DNA of 64,000 bases. Source: Prostheceraeus crozeri. Its lineage: Eukaryota > Platyhelminthes > Polycladida > Euryleptidae. Below, piece by piece: positions 33,383 through 43,653 of the stretch; the first letter of the stretch is position 1; each line of letters begins with the position of its first letter. The notes beneath the pieces were generated by a model, which ran no database searches, was not told the DNA's origin, and saw only the letters and a list, made by a program, of their open reading frames with translations. The stretch spans positions 27,501 to 91,500 of the forward strand of contig CAJQUW010008032.1 of NCBI GenBank assembly GCA_907163375.1, in the 5' to 3' direction. Position numbers and translations under genes: made by a program.

Positions 33383-34024
33383 ATGCACTTCAGTGAGATG
33401 TCTACTGCAAGCACAGCAGAATTATTGGAGAATGAAAATGAAATTCTCGTCGATATACTGAAGACCTATCCAGTTTTACTTGAGAAAAGCAACACACCAC
33501 AACAAAAATCGAAGAAAGGTGAGGCGATTGCTCAAGTGTGTACATCTATGACGCAATTGTTGGGTCGACCTTTTGACAAGGAAAAAATGATCACGAAAAT
33601 AGCAAATTTGAAGATGCGCGTCAAAAATAAAACTGACAGAAACAAGACTGGTAACAAACCAATCAATTTATTGAAGTGGGAGAGAAATCTGCTTAATCTT
33701 CTTATGCATGACGAAAATCCTACCTTCGCGCGCTTGGAAGGAGCTGTCTCAGCTGGATTTGAATCGTCCATGGAGAATCTTCCTGAACACTCATGCTCAG
33801 CAAAGTCATCGGTACCGGGGAAAAGGAAGAAGAAAGATCTCGCCGGTGAGACTCCTGAAACGAAAAATCTGAATAACACCGAGTTGCAGAGATTGATTTT
33901 ACTTGAACAATTGTCTTACGTCCGCTCAAAGAAGAAATACTTAGGAGAGAAAAGACGTCTTGTTGATGTGAGTAATAGTTGCCATGATGAGCAGGTGACT
34001 GACTATACCTTAACACAGTTGTAA
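33383..34024 (+). CDS. Harbinger Myb/SANT-like DNA-binding protein
   Basis: 213 residues from ATG 33383. The N-terminal half (residues about 15-100) is helical with conserved aromatic and leucine spacing (ILVDILKTYPVLLEKS, LLGRPFDKEKMITKIANLKMRVK, LKWERNLLNLL) like the Myb/SANT-like proteins that Harbinger elements encode next to the transposase. A basic segment (GKRKKK) may be a nuclear signal. In this family the protein brings the transposase to the nucleus and element ends. The frame is open throughout and looks whole, unlike the transposase. Confidence 0.65.
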   Translation: MHFSEMSTASTAELLENENEILVDILKTYPVLLEKSNTPQQKSKKGEAIAQVCTSMTQLLGRPFDKEKMITKIANLKMRVKNKTDRNKTGNKPINLLKWERNLLNLLMHDENPTFARLEGAVSAGFESSMENLPEHSCSAKSSVPGKRKKKDLAGETPETKNLNNTELQRLILLEQLSYVRSKKKYLGEKRRLVDVSNSCHDEQVTDYTLTQL

Positions 34025-35259
34025 TATTTTCTCTGTAGTGAAAATAGCTTATTTAAGTTTTAATTGAACTATTTGGAATCACTTGTGTTTTCCTACTCAT
34101 TTGCAAAGTGGACTGAGTCAGTTAGTGGAAAAAGTAAACCAGGTTCTTTATATGAATAAAAATCATGATTTCAATCAATCCTGATGTAAACTGATATGTG
34201 CCATTGAAGCGAATTATGCCTTTCTGGTCAGACATAAGGGACAGTTATTTAATAAAAAAATAAGATTTATAAAAGTATTATACCAACTGTTAAGGATTTC
34301 TAAAGACTTAAGGGCAATATACAACTGATTCACTGAAAACATCTGCAATAGAAATTCTGAAGCCATGGAATTTTAGTTATTAACTGATAAATTATATATT
34401 GATCACTGTTTGAGGTCCGTGGAAAGCCATATGTCCACCACATACAAAATAGAGAGAATCTCCCGTTGCGATGCTGAAAACGTACATATTATTCCTCATG
34501 TCGGAAAGCATGTTTCACTAAAGAATGATGTTACATGTCATTTAACGATTACAGCCGATAGTCGACACCTAAGCATAACACATGAGACATATGAGGACGG
34601 GCTGATAAGAGCTCAAAGAATTTTTATGCAGGCGTTCACACGATTCAAGAATTTGAATTGATATCTAGAAGTATACTAAATCATCGATCGTGGTTAACTT
34701 AAATTACTTATGTGTCTGCTAAATCGGTTCAAGTTTTGTCTGACATATCAGATAAAAACTTTATCCTACATTCTTCGACATATGAAGTTATTATAAATAT
34801 ACATAAGCGGTCCATCTGTGACACTCAATGACATTCAAGGACATTTTTAGGCCGCGGACACCATGTTTCATGTTCTATAAACAATAATTACGATATGTGC
34901 TTTACCATCAGTCGATCCCTCCGAATGTCCCGACGAATCTCGACTCACTAAGCTCGATGATTCAGCTACTATATCAACCGACAGTCTCAGGGTCTATGGC
35001 CTCATGGAGATTTACCTTTAACATCTTCGTGATTGTCATTATTGCTGCTATTTCCTTTTTTCTTCATTGTTCAGTATAAAGTATAGTTATGCCAATGCTG
35101 TGAAATTACTATTTACTTTTGATTGGATTAAGTTTAGTTTTTAAGTGAGTCTTTTACACTTTTGTTGGGGAAGTCACAGAAAAGATCCCTGTAGAGTACT
35201 ACATGTATATATCCTTTAAATAAAACGTGGGTTACTACTAACCTGTACAGTTCTGAATT

Positions 35260-35838
35260 TTTGAAGATCCGGTTATCGTGAACAGATCCAGGTCAGCTTA
35301 CGTCGATACTTGTAAACATCCATTTTTCGTTACAAGTAGCTTGTACGTTTAATGTTGGTGTTCCTTTGAGGGTTGATGTATTCATCTCCAAATGCACCCT
35401 TAGATTTATCGATTCTGATGTGTGTACAATCAAGTGCTCCTATACACGATGGAAACCCACCTCGTCGAACCAACTGACTTTTGCCTTTCGTTTCTCAGCA
35501 GCATTTACGGGAAATTTTGTCAATTGTTTCGCCATTGAGGCTATTTAACGGGACTGTTTCGATTATTGCTCTCGAAACTGTGCATTGGTGAAAGCCAGTT
35601 TGTTCAGCAATATGAGTTTGAAAACCTGGATTGGCAAGATATCTCAGAGTTATCTCCACCTTCTGTTTAGATGAAACTGCACCACCCCTTGTCTCTGAGG
35701 TTTGGAAGATTATAAGATGCCAACCACTCGATATTTTCTCCGTCAAAGCGATGTAAAGCTTTATAACGGCTACTTGCTACTTCCCGAAATTGATTAAAAA
35801 TCCTTCTGCTTCTTACATGTCCTACGCTAAAGCTCAAC
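35260..35838 (-). pseudogene. Harbinger transposase relic
   Basis: The ATG at 35838 opens an N-terminus with VRSRRIFNQFREVASSRY. The helix-turn-helix part follows (KQKVEITLRYLANPGFQTHIAEQ, HQCTVSRAI), then GALDCTHI, which carries the first catalytic Asp of the Harbinger DDE domain (DDE_Tnp_4). There is a frameshift between the N-terminus and the HTH part, further stops after the first Asp, and the rest of the catalytic domain is missing. Confidence 0.85.
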
Positions 35839-36695
35839 ATGATTGTAAATGAAACCGACTGAAGATATATTGTGTGTGCGAAAATATAGACGAAGAATTA
35901 GTCATCCTTCAGTTTGCATGACACTAATTGATCGGTCTTGAGCGACGAATTTGTTGCTTATGATTTTATGAGATTTTCTAGCAAGATAATCTCAAAACTC
36001 ATTTTTATGCATGCCTTTTTTCTCATCTTTGAGACGACTAAGAATTTCTCTATTTGAAAAATTGCTTATGAGTGTGAGAAATTTTATGCATTAATTGATA
36101 AGATTATCTCACAAAATTGTGAGAAAAAGATTTTCTCATTTTTATGCATACGGCCCATTGAGCCGACTAATAAAATGTTGATGCGTCGTATTCATGATAT
36201 TAACGAAAAGTTGTCTGAAAAATCCATAATAGTCCCAGTTTTTAGAACCAACAAAATCCAAAATCATTTCAATTACGAAGATCCGATTGCGAACGCAGTC
36301 AAATCAGATGTTGTGTATCTCTAGACTTGTGATCGCTGTCCTATGCGATACGTTGGCGCCACTAGACGTCATTTTGCTTCTTGCATTTCGGAACATTTAA
36401 AAGGATACCCATGTCAAATTGAAATTTCTATGCATTATCATAGTCCTAAAGCTGAAAACTTCTCTATAATTGGAATATCAAGATATCCATTGATATTGGA
36501 ATCTATTATACTGAAAGAAAAATCGGATTGGCTATCTAATGAAAGGAACAGATCATTCCCCTTGTACTTGAACTTGTCACCCTGACTCTCTTTCTCCGCA
36601 GTTTTGTCCTGAAAGCTTTTCCTTTGAACTGTATTTGCATCACGCCATGAATTCTCTATATAAACCCCTGATTTTACCTTTACTTGTGTTTGCTT

Positions 36696-36726
36696 CTGAA
36701 GATGGAACGATTTTACATTCCGAAAC
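36696..36726 (+). ncRNA. Hammerhead-like motif downstream of Penelope 1
   Basis: CTGAAGA, a GGAA/TTCC stem and CGAAAC follow the pattern CUGANGA - stem II - GAAA of hammerhead ribozymes, which Penelope-like elements are known to carry in their terminal repeats. The central U of CUGAUGA is A here. Stems I and III are not obvious by eye. Placement after a Penelope C-terminus on the same strand supports the reading. Confidence 0.4.
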
Positions 36727-37080
36727 ATGTTCGGTTGAGAAAAAACTTAGTTTGTCCTTCAAAATACCAGCATGAAATCACACCCGGATGTTGTAAAAAA
36801 ATTAAGCAAATAAATAAGACAGCCCGTCCGGTTTCTGCCTGTTGCAGACTTCTCAAGGGCATATAATGATCTGTTATACAATTCGTACATCATCAAACTG
36901 AATTAAAGTCATCATAGCATTTAAAACCTATGTGAGTATGATACCGAAACACCAAAGAAAAATAATGATGTCTCTGTCACCTTTAAACTGAAAAAGGAAA
37001 AATTGTAACAAACTAAGTATCCCTATTTAAGGAGGCATCAATCCTTCTGATAAAGAACTTTTCTTTCTCTTCCCTATACA
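36727..37080. other. Spacer between two Penelope relics
   Basis: No gene recognised. Probably 3' untranslated or terminal-repeat sequence of either Penelope relic. Confidence 0.35.
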
Positions 37081-37102
37081 ATTTTGTGCAGGTAGGTGAT
37101 AA

Positions 37103-39528
37103 TTATAAAAACGGAATGACATTGAGCAATGGGTTGGAGTTTCGTGCACAGTTGAATATATGATTACCAGCATAGCGGAAGTGATAGTTCTCATCCCTTA
37201 TTTGTTGACGGTGCTCTCGAACTCTTTCGTGCAAAGAATCTCCTGTTTGGCCGATGAAAGTTGCTCTACATCCTGCACATTGCAGAGCATAAATTGTGTT
37301 TCTGGAATTACAGTTCATATTGGATCTGATTTGAAATTGTCTCCGTTCTCCATTTTTCCTATCATTGAATATCTTTCCGATTAACAGAGATTTACAGCAC
37401 TCACATCGTTTATCATGCCATTTCTGCACACCATTTATCTCCATACGATTACGTCTTGCTATTAAATTCAATAAAGATCTCGGTTGTTGATGGCAAGGTC
37501 TCAATCTGCACTTTTTGAATTTTGAGGTTAGTTTCAAGCTTGAGAAGGATGGAGTAATAATTTCTTTAAATGCGTCAGGATTATTCGGATTGAAAGTTTT
37601 CACATACGAAATCACTTTATCATCAATAGTTCGGTGCTCGTTAGGACGTGTTATCCTGGATTTAGAGATAGCATCATTTAATAACTTATTTGGATAACCT
37701 AGGTTTTTGAGTCTTATGCGCATTTCTTCAAATCTTTTTAGTTTAACATTTTTGTTTGATGCTGTTCTGATTGTCCGATTCGTCATCAGAGACGTCATCG
37801 TTCCGCAGGACATGTCTTGGATGACCAGAATTGAACGGCACGTAGTTATGACTGTTAGTTGGCTTTGAGTATATATCTTTCTCGATCTTATTTCCATCCT
37901 TATAAACTAATACATCCAAAAAGTTGAGTCTCTCTGAATTGATCTCTGAAGTGAATTTAATTTTTGAATCTAAAGTGTTCAGGAAAGAAAGAAACTCATT
38001 GGCATCAACAAACGATTCATACCAAATGATAAAGCAATCGTCTAAGTACCGCAGTCAAGAAGAAAGAAACAGATCATACATAACATTTAGCAGGCAAAAG
38101 TTCTTGAGTGAAGGTATTCTTTTTCTCTTCAATATATCCTAAGGCTAGCGAAGCATAGGTTGGGGCCACTTTAGTGCCCATAGTCGTACCTGACGTCTGC
38201 AGATAAACCTGTGATTCGAATGTAAAGTAATTATTAGTTAATACTAGTTTCATTGCTTCTAAAATAACTGCAACAGGAAAACGTTCGTGAACCATGCTCC
38301 TATTTTTCATAGCCCAAAATTCTATAGCAGACATGCCTAATACATTGTCAATATTTGTATAGAGAGACACCACGTCGAATGACATAGAGCTTGTTTCCGC
38401 TGATATTGATTGAGGCAGTTTAGAAATGAAATCACATGAATCTTTGCAGTACCTATTCAAAGGAAGGACTAGTGGTTTCAAAAGTTCATCTATGAAGTTA
38501 TTTAGATGGCTTGTTGGACTGTGGACACTGGAAATGATGGGGCGAAACTTTAACTCAGTAGGCAAATCAACTTGCACATAACCATACTGATCTATCTGTG
38601 AAGCAGCTAAATATGTTCCTAATTTATGTACTTTTGGCAAACCATAAAATGCGGCATGGTAGCATCAAATGTATAAATAATCACTTGTTTTCTTGGTAAG
38701 ACATCTGTTGAGTTTATTGCATAACTTTTTGATGATGTTCACAGTAGTTGCTACATAGTTTTCAATTGAAGTATGCGTTGTTTCATCACTCAAACGTTCA
38801 TTAAGTATACATCGCTTGTACTCATCATAATCGACAATTACAAAAGAGCCTCCCTTATCAGCATTTATAATGTACAGCTGTTCAGCTTCTCTTATCTCCT
38901 TCAAGGTCATTCCTTCATGAAATGATAAGTTACTTTCATTAGTTTTTCTAAGATTCGATAGTGTGTTAACATTTTTAGATGTCAATTCAATGTAACAGTC
39001 CTAAGTGCTATTAAAACCCTTTGGAGGATCAAAAGTAGACGGATTTCGCGCAAGAGATTGATATGAAGTTTCATCGGAAGCAGTATTATCAAAAAAATCA
39101 ATTAGACGTAATTTTCTACAAAAAGGAAGCTGACTCCTGACGGACATCATTTATATTGCTTTTCGGGAAAGGAGTGACTTTGCGGCCTCTAGATAACAAG
39201 GTCTTTTGTGCATCGGTCATATTGTGTTTCGATAAAAAACAGTTCATGTAGGTTTCGAAATTTTGAAACACATTTTCTGGCTCTATCATATCAATTCTAG
39301 TTGTTGAGTGATCATTCATGTGTAATTTTGAACCGCTTTGATATCGGGTGGAAAAATGGTTATAATTGTTTTTACCAAAATTGTAATTCTTTCGACGATT
39401 TCGAAAATTTAGACGTGTTGGTCTGTAATAATTAGGATTGCTTGCATTACTCAACCTAAATGAATCAAAATTACTGAATTGATTATAATAAGGACGATTA
39501 CTAAATTCCAAATTCCAAATTCCTGTTA
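37103..39528 (-). pseudogene. Penelope RT and GIY-YIG gene relic
   Basis: RT motifs: PKVHK near 38630, FRPIISS and SPTSHLNNFID, FDVVSLYTNI (motif with the first Asp), TTMGTKVAPTYASL, and RYLDDCFIIW (the YxDD-equivalent) near 38040. The C-terminal GIY-YIG domain reads IYALQCAGC, FIGQTGDSLHERVREH. A CCHH-like cluster (CECCKS) precedes it, as in this family. The gene is frameshifted at least three times. The N-terminal part continues beyond piggyBac-3 to about 41760 (DRNRYYNRPFYNRF; KGDDPKIPRKYW). Confidence 0.88.
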
Positions 39529-39532
39529 TTAA

Positions 39533-41242
39533 CACTAGAAAGGCGGCGGCGTCATTTTTGACGCTTTCGATTTTTAAATCTGTCCTGCACTGTTGTATTA
39601 TCATGAATCAGGATAATATCAGGTGACTTTTCCTAATTCCTATGGACGATGACTTGAGTCCTACTTAGTTGCCATTTCCTACTTAACATCTTAGAGATTT
39701 ATTAAATTTACTTAAAAGCGCGGCTGGCGTCAAAAATGACGCCGTCAGTTATCAGATTGAAAAAGTCATTATATATCCCACATTATTTTGTTCACCGGTG
39801 TTTACGATTTCGTCCCTCATCACTAAAGGTCATAAACAATGTCATGGTAGTTCATAACAGTATGTTTTGATTGCATAACCAAAAAATCAAGCACAGTCAA
39901 CACAGGCGCACCTAACATATTTCTCTTTCCTTGCCATACACACACCACAGCACAACTTTCTACAAACACTGCAGACTGTGTCTGTTTTGTTGTGGTGAGC
40001 ACTCACTTCACAATTTCGCCTTTTTGATGGGGATGGTGCAGCCCAATCACGAAGAGTTTGCGGTACTGACGTTTTGTTGAAAGAACACAGCTGTTCGCCA
40101 AGTTGTAGCATGAATGACTGGCGAGGTAATTGATCATTAACACATTTCTTGTAAAGGATCCACGAATTGATGATCGAAATGTCGAAAATGTTATAAAAGA
40201 CGGTGATGGGCCATCGCCGAGTCTGAGCCTTTGTGGTATACTTTCGCGTCATAGAGTCCATAACATCCACTCCAGCCTTTGTAGAATTGTAGAATGCGAT
40301 GGGCTCCGGCAATTTCTTGTCATTGTCCTGAATCTTGCAGGAATCATGCAAGGATGACAGTACAACAACCATCTTTTTCTTCTTTCCCTTGTACGCAACA
40401 AGTGTAATTGGTTTGTCATCGAGCTTGTACGCATCACAACTGTACAGATCCATTGACGACTCGCGTGTAAGTACCCGACGTGGTATTTCTCTCCTTGTAC
40501 GCCTTATCGTACCAACAATGGTAGTGTCTACCTTTATGAGATCCTCGGCCAGGGTTTTCGAAGTAAAGAAGTTGTCAGTGGTGACGTTGTATCCCGTCCG
40601 AATATATGGCAACATCAGCCTGAGCACAACGTGTTGACCCAGTTGTCCTTCCTGGTCGTCTTTGCCGAGATAGGGGAATCCATTCAAAACGAAGTTGCTT
40701 TCCACTTCACATAAAATCCAAAACTTTATGCCGAACTTGTCGGGCTTGTTCTGCATGTAAACAATGAATGGGCATCGAACCCGGCATGGCAGCAACTGCT
40801 CATCCACGGTGAGATTCTGCTGTGGAATGTAAGTACTTTGACTGTTCTCGAATAATCGATCCCATAACTGAGAGATGAGTCCAAATCTATCACTCCTCAC
40901 TCTGTCCTTCCTTTGTCCTTTGCACACATTGTATGCAAGGTGATACACACATGCAGAAGCAAGTATCCCACGATAGCGCGCGTCGATCGGAGATGCAAAA
41001 TGCATCCAGAAGTACAAGGTGTGTGTAAGAAAGTAGCCATAGTTTGCAATTGACTTGTAATACATGTATGTGTTAATGCTGAATTACGATAGTAAATGTC
41101 ATTTAATTATAATCAGTAAAGCCTACAAACCAGAAGAAATGTTTCCTGGCATGTAATGTGAAATACAGGATAAATTATCGAAAGGCGTCAAAAATGACGC
41201 CAGCCGCGCTTTTAAGTAGTTTAATTTTCAGCCTTTCTAGTG
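39533..41242 (-). mobile_element. piggyBac-3 DNA transposon
   Basis: A 1710-bp element between TTAA at 39529-39532 and 41243-41246, with ends CACTAGAAAGGC and GCCTTTCTAGTG. The palindrome GGCGTCAAAAATGACGCC (or close variants) recurs subterminally near 39549, 39729 and 41185, together with GCGCGGCTGGCGTC in inverted orientation at the two ends. One transposase frame on the minus strand. Confidence 0.93.
39887..41065 (-). CDS. piggyBac-3 transposase, catalytic core open
   Basis: 392 residues from an ATG at 41065. All three Asp regions are present: LTVDEQLLPCRVRCPF, VTTDNFFTSKTLAEDL and TKAGVDVMDSM. The C-terminal Cys-rich domain (CSVCRKLCCGVC, CACVDC) is intact. The protein is some 150 residues shorter than usual because the acidic N-terminus and first part of the dimerisation region are missing; upstream sequence has stops in this frame. 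So the core looks whole but the copy is probably inactive, or uses an unseen upstream exon. Confidence 0.85.
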   Translation of the reverse strand: MYYKSIANYGYFLTHTLYFWMHFASPIDARYRGILASACVYHLAYNVCKGQRKDRVRSDRFGLISQLWDRLFENSQSTYIPQQNLTVDEQLLPCRVRCPFIVYMQNKPDKFGIKFWILCEVESNFVLNGFPYLGKDDQEGQLGQHVVLRLMLPYIRTGYNVTTDNFFTSKTLAEDLIKVDTTIVGTIRRTRREIPRRVLTRESSMDLYSCDAYKLDDKPITLVAYKGKKKKMVVVLSSLHDSCKIQDNDKKLPEPIAFYNSTKAGVDVMDSMTRKYTTKAQTRRWPITVFYNIFDISIINSWILYKKCVNDQLPRQSFMLQLGEQLCSFNKTSVPQTLRDWAAPSPSKRRNCEVSAHHNKTDTVCSVCRKLCCGVCMARKEKYVRCACVDCA

Positions 41243-41885
41243 TTAAAGCGTGTGTTGGCAAAATTACGGGGACCACAACTATTATGGAAGCGATTGTAGA
41301 ATGGTCTATTATAATATCGGTTCCGATCAAAATTTTGAAATCATACGTTTATCAAAAGAAAAGAATTTGTTCTTTTCTTCGCTTACCGAGTGACTCAAAA
41401 GTTCTTCCATCACCGTTTCAGTTTTCCATTCTCGTAGCTTCTCTGCTGCTACTTCATTACTAAACATAGTTCTGAAACAATTTTCTACATCTTTATCTAG
41501 TTAAGCAACATATTCAGCTTTAATTTTCGCGCGAATTCATTTTTGCATTCAGACACTGACAATGATTCTCTTAACATTTGTTCCTCTTCAGGAAGATAAG
41601 CTATTGGTTTCCTCCAATATTTTCTAGGAATTTTAGGATCATCCCCTTTTATATAGTGAAAAGAAAGCTTTGGCAAATATTGGAAATAAGATAAAGTAAG
41701 AAACACTAGACTTGGTCTCAAATGGTATAATAAGCCAGCCAATCGATTTCACCAGTTTCTGGCTTGTCAAGGTTATTAAGTGAATTACAAAATATCAAAA
41801 TGATACATGACATAGACAAATAATATGAAACTCATTCAAATTAAGTTGAAATAACATATCTTTACACAATAACTGAAGGCTAGCA

Positions 41886-42256
41886 TCATTGGGAATTCAA
41901 AGATGGCCTAAATAACTCAATGAACATATATTCTTTCCTTTCCCGTTCTAATTTAGGTGCACTCGGGGACAATTGATTAAAAGGGGCCGCTGAATATACT
42001 TTACCACAGGATGCTATATGTCTGCTAACTTTCAGAATGGCTGAATTAGCCGTATTAATGTGCTGGCGGTGAAGTGTCATTCTGTGACTAAAAGAGTCCC
42101 CTGTCTGTCCGATGTAATATTCACCGCACTGACATATCAGCTTGTAAATAACGTTGGAAGATTTGCAGTTCAAGTTTTTTCTAATTTCATAGAATTTTCA
42201 ACCCGAGCAAATTCAATTGATTTCCCTGTTATAATTACGTTGCATGTTTTACATTT
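41886..42256 (-). pseudogene. Penelope-like element 3, GIY-YIG fragment
   Basis: The C-terminal end of a third Penelope: MNCKSSNVIYKLICQCGEYYIGQTGDSF is the GIY-YIG core (split here as NVIYKLIC and CGEYYIGQTG), followed by a helix with HRMTLHRQHI and ending at 41886. The RT part is missing. It is clearly different in sequence from the two other relics, so from another subfamily. Confidence 0.8.
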
Positions 42257-42451
42257 ATCTTCATATTTCGAGCATAAAGCGAAAGCACTCCCTCTTTTTT
42301 ATAATCGTCTATTGGTAGTAGTTAAAATAATATATCATTGCAGTACCCCTGACGTTTCGTCCTGCAAGGACTTGTTCACAGTTTTGACCAAACCAATAGA
42401 CGATTATAGAAAAGAGGGAGTGCTTTTGCTTTATGCTCGAAATATGAAGAT
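42257..42451. repeat. Inverted repeat next to Penelope 3
   Basis: Arms of about 60 bases (42257-42316 and 42392-42451), nearly perfect complements (CTTCATATTTCGAGCATAAA on the left), around a 75-base loop that contains a hammerhead-like motif. Penelope-like elements often have inverted, partly duplicated terminal repeats, so this is probably such a junction. Confidence 0.85.
42342..42381 (-). ncRNA. Hammerhead-like motif in the Penelope 3 hairpin loop
   Basis: On the minus strand: CTGTGAACAA, stem GTCC-TTGCA-GGAC, then GAAACGTC. Stem II, GAAAC and the following GTC fit a hammerhead closely; the CUGAUGA box is altered or extended (CTGTGAACAA). Found exactly in the loop of the Penelope inverted repeat, where this family carries ribozymes. 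Confidence 0.5.
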
Positions 42452-42576
42452 AATTGATCACCTCCCGTGCATCGTCATCAAGCATGTTTTCGACTGATAT
42501 GTCGAAGAATTTCGAGTATGATGTAAGAAATGTCACTCCGCAGCGTCACCGTAATTCTATTTCACAAACCATTTAA

Positions 42577-42793
42577 CCGTCAGAGACCTGAACTTTTTCA
42601 CACACTCTGACAAATGATGGGGAGGTTCAGTGTATTCCTTGGCCAATCTACCACACTTCTACTTATTCAATTGAAATGAAATGATGCATGTAGATTCATT
42701 GTCAAAATTGATGATTTTACATGGGCGCGAGCAATTGAAATATTCTCAGCAGAAAAAGTATAATGGAAAATATGGCTCCAGGGTCTCTAAGGG
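42577..42793. mobile_element. piggyBac-type MITE
   Basis: A 217-bp sequence between TTAA sites (42573-42576 and 42794-42797) with imperfect inverted ends CCGTCAGAGACCTG and GGGTCTCTAAGGG. No coding capacity. The rest of 42452-43213 shows nothing recognisable. Confidence 0.7.
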
Positions 42794-43215
42794 TTAAAAA
42801 AGTGATCTGGTGAAAGAATCACCTTACGTGAGCCTCATAAGAAGTCACTATCTGTATTGAGGAGGACAGGAAACTCACAGCCTGTAAATGAAATTTGCCA
42901 CTATGAATTCACTGCCGGCTCGAAGGTACAGTTTCTGACATGTGCAACATAATGTGTTGGTCATTAGGCGATGTTGAACTATTATTTCAACAAATCATCA
43001 TTTAACATTAGGAAATTGTTATTGATGCTGCAATGGGATAGGATGAGATACGCTCCCTAGTGAAGTGCTTATAACTGCCTGACAATTAGCTTAATGGCAG
43101 GTTTGATCCACTTTTCCTCAAAACTGACGTAAATTGGCAATTTGCCTTGTACTACGGAAAAATTGGAGCAGATTATGCCGTTGAATTAACGGTTCACTAG
43201 GGTTGCTCGATTCTA

Positions 43216-43651
43216 CACTGTAAACCGTAGCCCGACATTTATCCTACAAAATTACTGACAAGATCAACCGACGATTGTCACCTCCAATATCCTGCGATAT
43301 CCGACGAATTTGTAGGTTCCCCACCGACATCGAAACAGATGCCTTGTATGCAAATTAACTAAACAAACACTGTTGAATATTGATTGATTCTTTCCAATTT
43401 GTGATTGCTTGACTTTTGGGCAATCTGTATTATTGTGTGGTAAAACCATTTTTTATTTTGATTTATTTTGAGACAATTTAACTAATTACTTGCTTTTTTG
43501 ATAAAATTTAAGCTATACTTCATTGTTATTCATTTTTTCTCTTTTTGTCATATATTGTAGGTGTTCAGTGGCAATCATCCTACAAGAACTAACAACGACC
43601 GACGATTTGTAGGATAAATGTCTGTCAATTGTCAGTCAACGGTTTACAGTG
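43216..43651. mobile_element. MITE C (TA target, CACTGTAAACCGT ends)
   Basis: A 436-bp element with TA on both sides and ends CACTGTAAACCGT and ACGGTTTACAGTG. Inside them a second inverted pair, GACATTTATCCTACAAA and TTTGTAGGATAAATGTC, is offset from the tips. Ends share CACTGTAAA with MITE A and B, but the interior differs. Confidence 0.85.
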
Positions 43652-43653
43652 TA

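Larger units (their letters stand above)
32953..36156. mobile_element. PIF/Harbinger transposon, decayed
   Basis: A 3.2-kb element with inverted ends GGGCCGTATGCATAAAAATG and its complement, extended inward by ATTTTCTCA-rich sequence. The flanking 3-bp duplication is ATT (32950-32952 and 36157-36159), the size expected for Harbinger. It carries the usual pair: a Myb/SANT-like DNA-binding gene on the plus strand and a DDE transposase relic on the minus strand. The transposase is truncated and frameshifted, so the element is not autonomous. 34025-35250 holds no other recognisable gene; a short frame at 34410-34661 is not identified. Confidence 0.9.
32847..36590 (+). mobile_element. Penelope-like element 1, C-terminal relic split by a Harbinger
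   Basis: The left piece (to 32952) and the right piece (from 36157) read in one frame across a Harbinger insertion: VYWSVPYI on the left is followed by EPTNKMLMRRIHDIN on the right. The right piece then shows a GIY-YIG endonuclease domain (VVYL, CDRCPMRYVGATRR, SEHLKG). The reverse transcriptase is absent, and stop codons occur before the split and in the GIY-YIG part, so this is a dead fragment. A hammerhead-like motif lies 100 bases downstream. Confidence 0.78.
37100..41760 (-). mobile_element. Penelope-like element 2, nearly full length, split by piggyBac-3
   Basis: Minus-strand retroelement with, in order: N-terminal low-complexity N/R/F/Y-rich region, reverse transcriptase and C-terminal GIY-YIG endonuclease. 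piggyBac-3 (39533-41242) sits in the N-terminal region. Several frame changes and stops show that it is dead. Penelope-like elements lack LTRs and envelope and are related to telomerase RT. Confidence 0.88.
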
